Origin: JAMCZC01 sp964364925
GTDB taxonomy: Bacteria; Patescibacteriota; Microgenomatia; Levybacterales; UBA12049
Assembly (NCBI GenBank): GCA_964364925.1
Contig: CAYIOB010000048.1
Span: 1 to 6,150, forward strand
Reading direction: 5' to 3'
Length of the DNA stretch: 6,150 nucleotides
Below are positions 6,120 through 6,150 of this stretch, piece by piece. The stretch's first letter is position 1. Every line of letters begins with the position of its first letter. The position numbers and the translations under genes are program-made. The notes beneath the pieces were generated by a model, which worked only from the letters and a program-made list of their open reading frames with translations, searched no databases and was not told where the DNA came from.

Positions 6120-6148
6120 TTTCTATCAAAGAAAAACCAAAATGTCAA
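6120..6148 (-). promoter_or_regulatory. Extended -10 promoter of the minus-strand RNA
   Basis: On the minus strand TTGACA (6148-6143), a 17-base spacer and TAGAAA (6125-6120, 4 of 6 matches) preceded by TGA repeat the architecture of the promoter at 5801-5829. Transcription should begin near 6113. A 7-bp perfect inverted repeat, GTTTTTC/GAAAAAC (6117-6123 and 6131-6137), covers the -10 and part of the spacer and could be an operator. Confidence -1.
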
Positions 6149-6150
6149 GG

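Overview
The window is AT-rich. It carries three long plus-strand genes for membrane-linked glycan assembly, followed by about 550 bases (5601-6150) of short genes, promoters, repeats and a probable small RNA. Low GC, Lys/Asn/Ile-rich proteins, standard stop codons including TGA, poor Shine-Dalgarno sites and the style of the giant GT-C-like protein together suggest an uncultured Patescibacteria/CPR bacterium, perhaps Microgenomates. This placement is inferred from style, not from a marker gene.

Layout. (1) 2-1018 is the C-terminal part of a GT39/ArnT-type polyprenyl-phosphate-sugar glycosyltransferase; its frame is open at the left edge. (2) 1015-4734 overlaps it by 4 bases (ATGA). It encodes a 1239-residue membrane protein of the AftD/YfhO kind, with a GT-C-like multipass N-terminal half, a huge extracytoplasmic part containing a duplicated four-cysteine module, and a C-terminal membrane anchor. 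(3) 4735-4838 holds a good sigma70-type promoter for (4) 4839-5600, a short GT2 glycosyltransferase with an unusual DXD motif. (5) 5601-5800 is non-coding: an inverted/direct repeat cluster built on TATTTGTA(G/C)TATT, three DnaA-box-like nonamers and two helically phased T-tracts. (6) 5801-5829 is a near-consensus promoter placed so close to a 47-codon ORF (5840-5983) that the mRNA would be almost leaderless. (7) 6002-6148 on the minus strand has a promoter, a structured stretch of about 112 nt without a reading frame, and a hairpin plus U-tract: a probable small RNA converging on the 47-aa gene.

How the genes may work together. The two large membrane proteins are translationally coupled and probably act on the outer face of the membrane, moving sugars from a lipid carrier to a surface glycan or glycoprotein. 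The GT2 enzyme, under its own promoter, would act on the cytoplasmic side. The right end looks like a different functional unit: strong promoters, small products and repeats that could serve as operators or as part of a replication origin. The most novel parts of the window are the candidate minus-strand RNA and the repeat/DnaA-box region.
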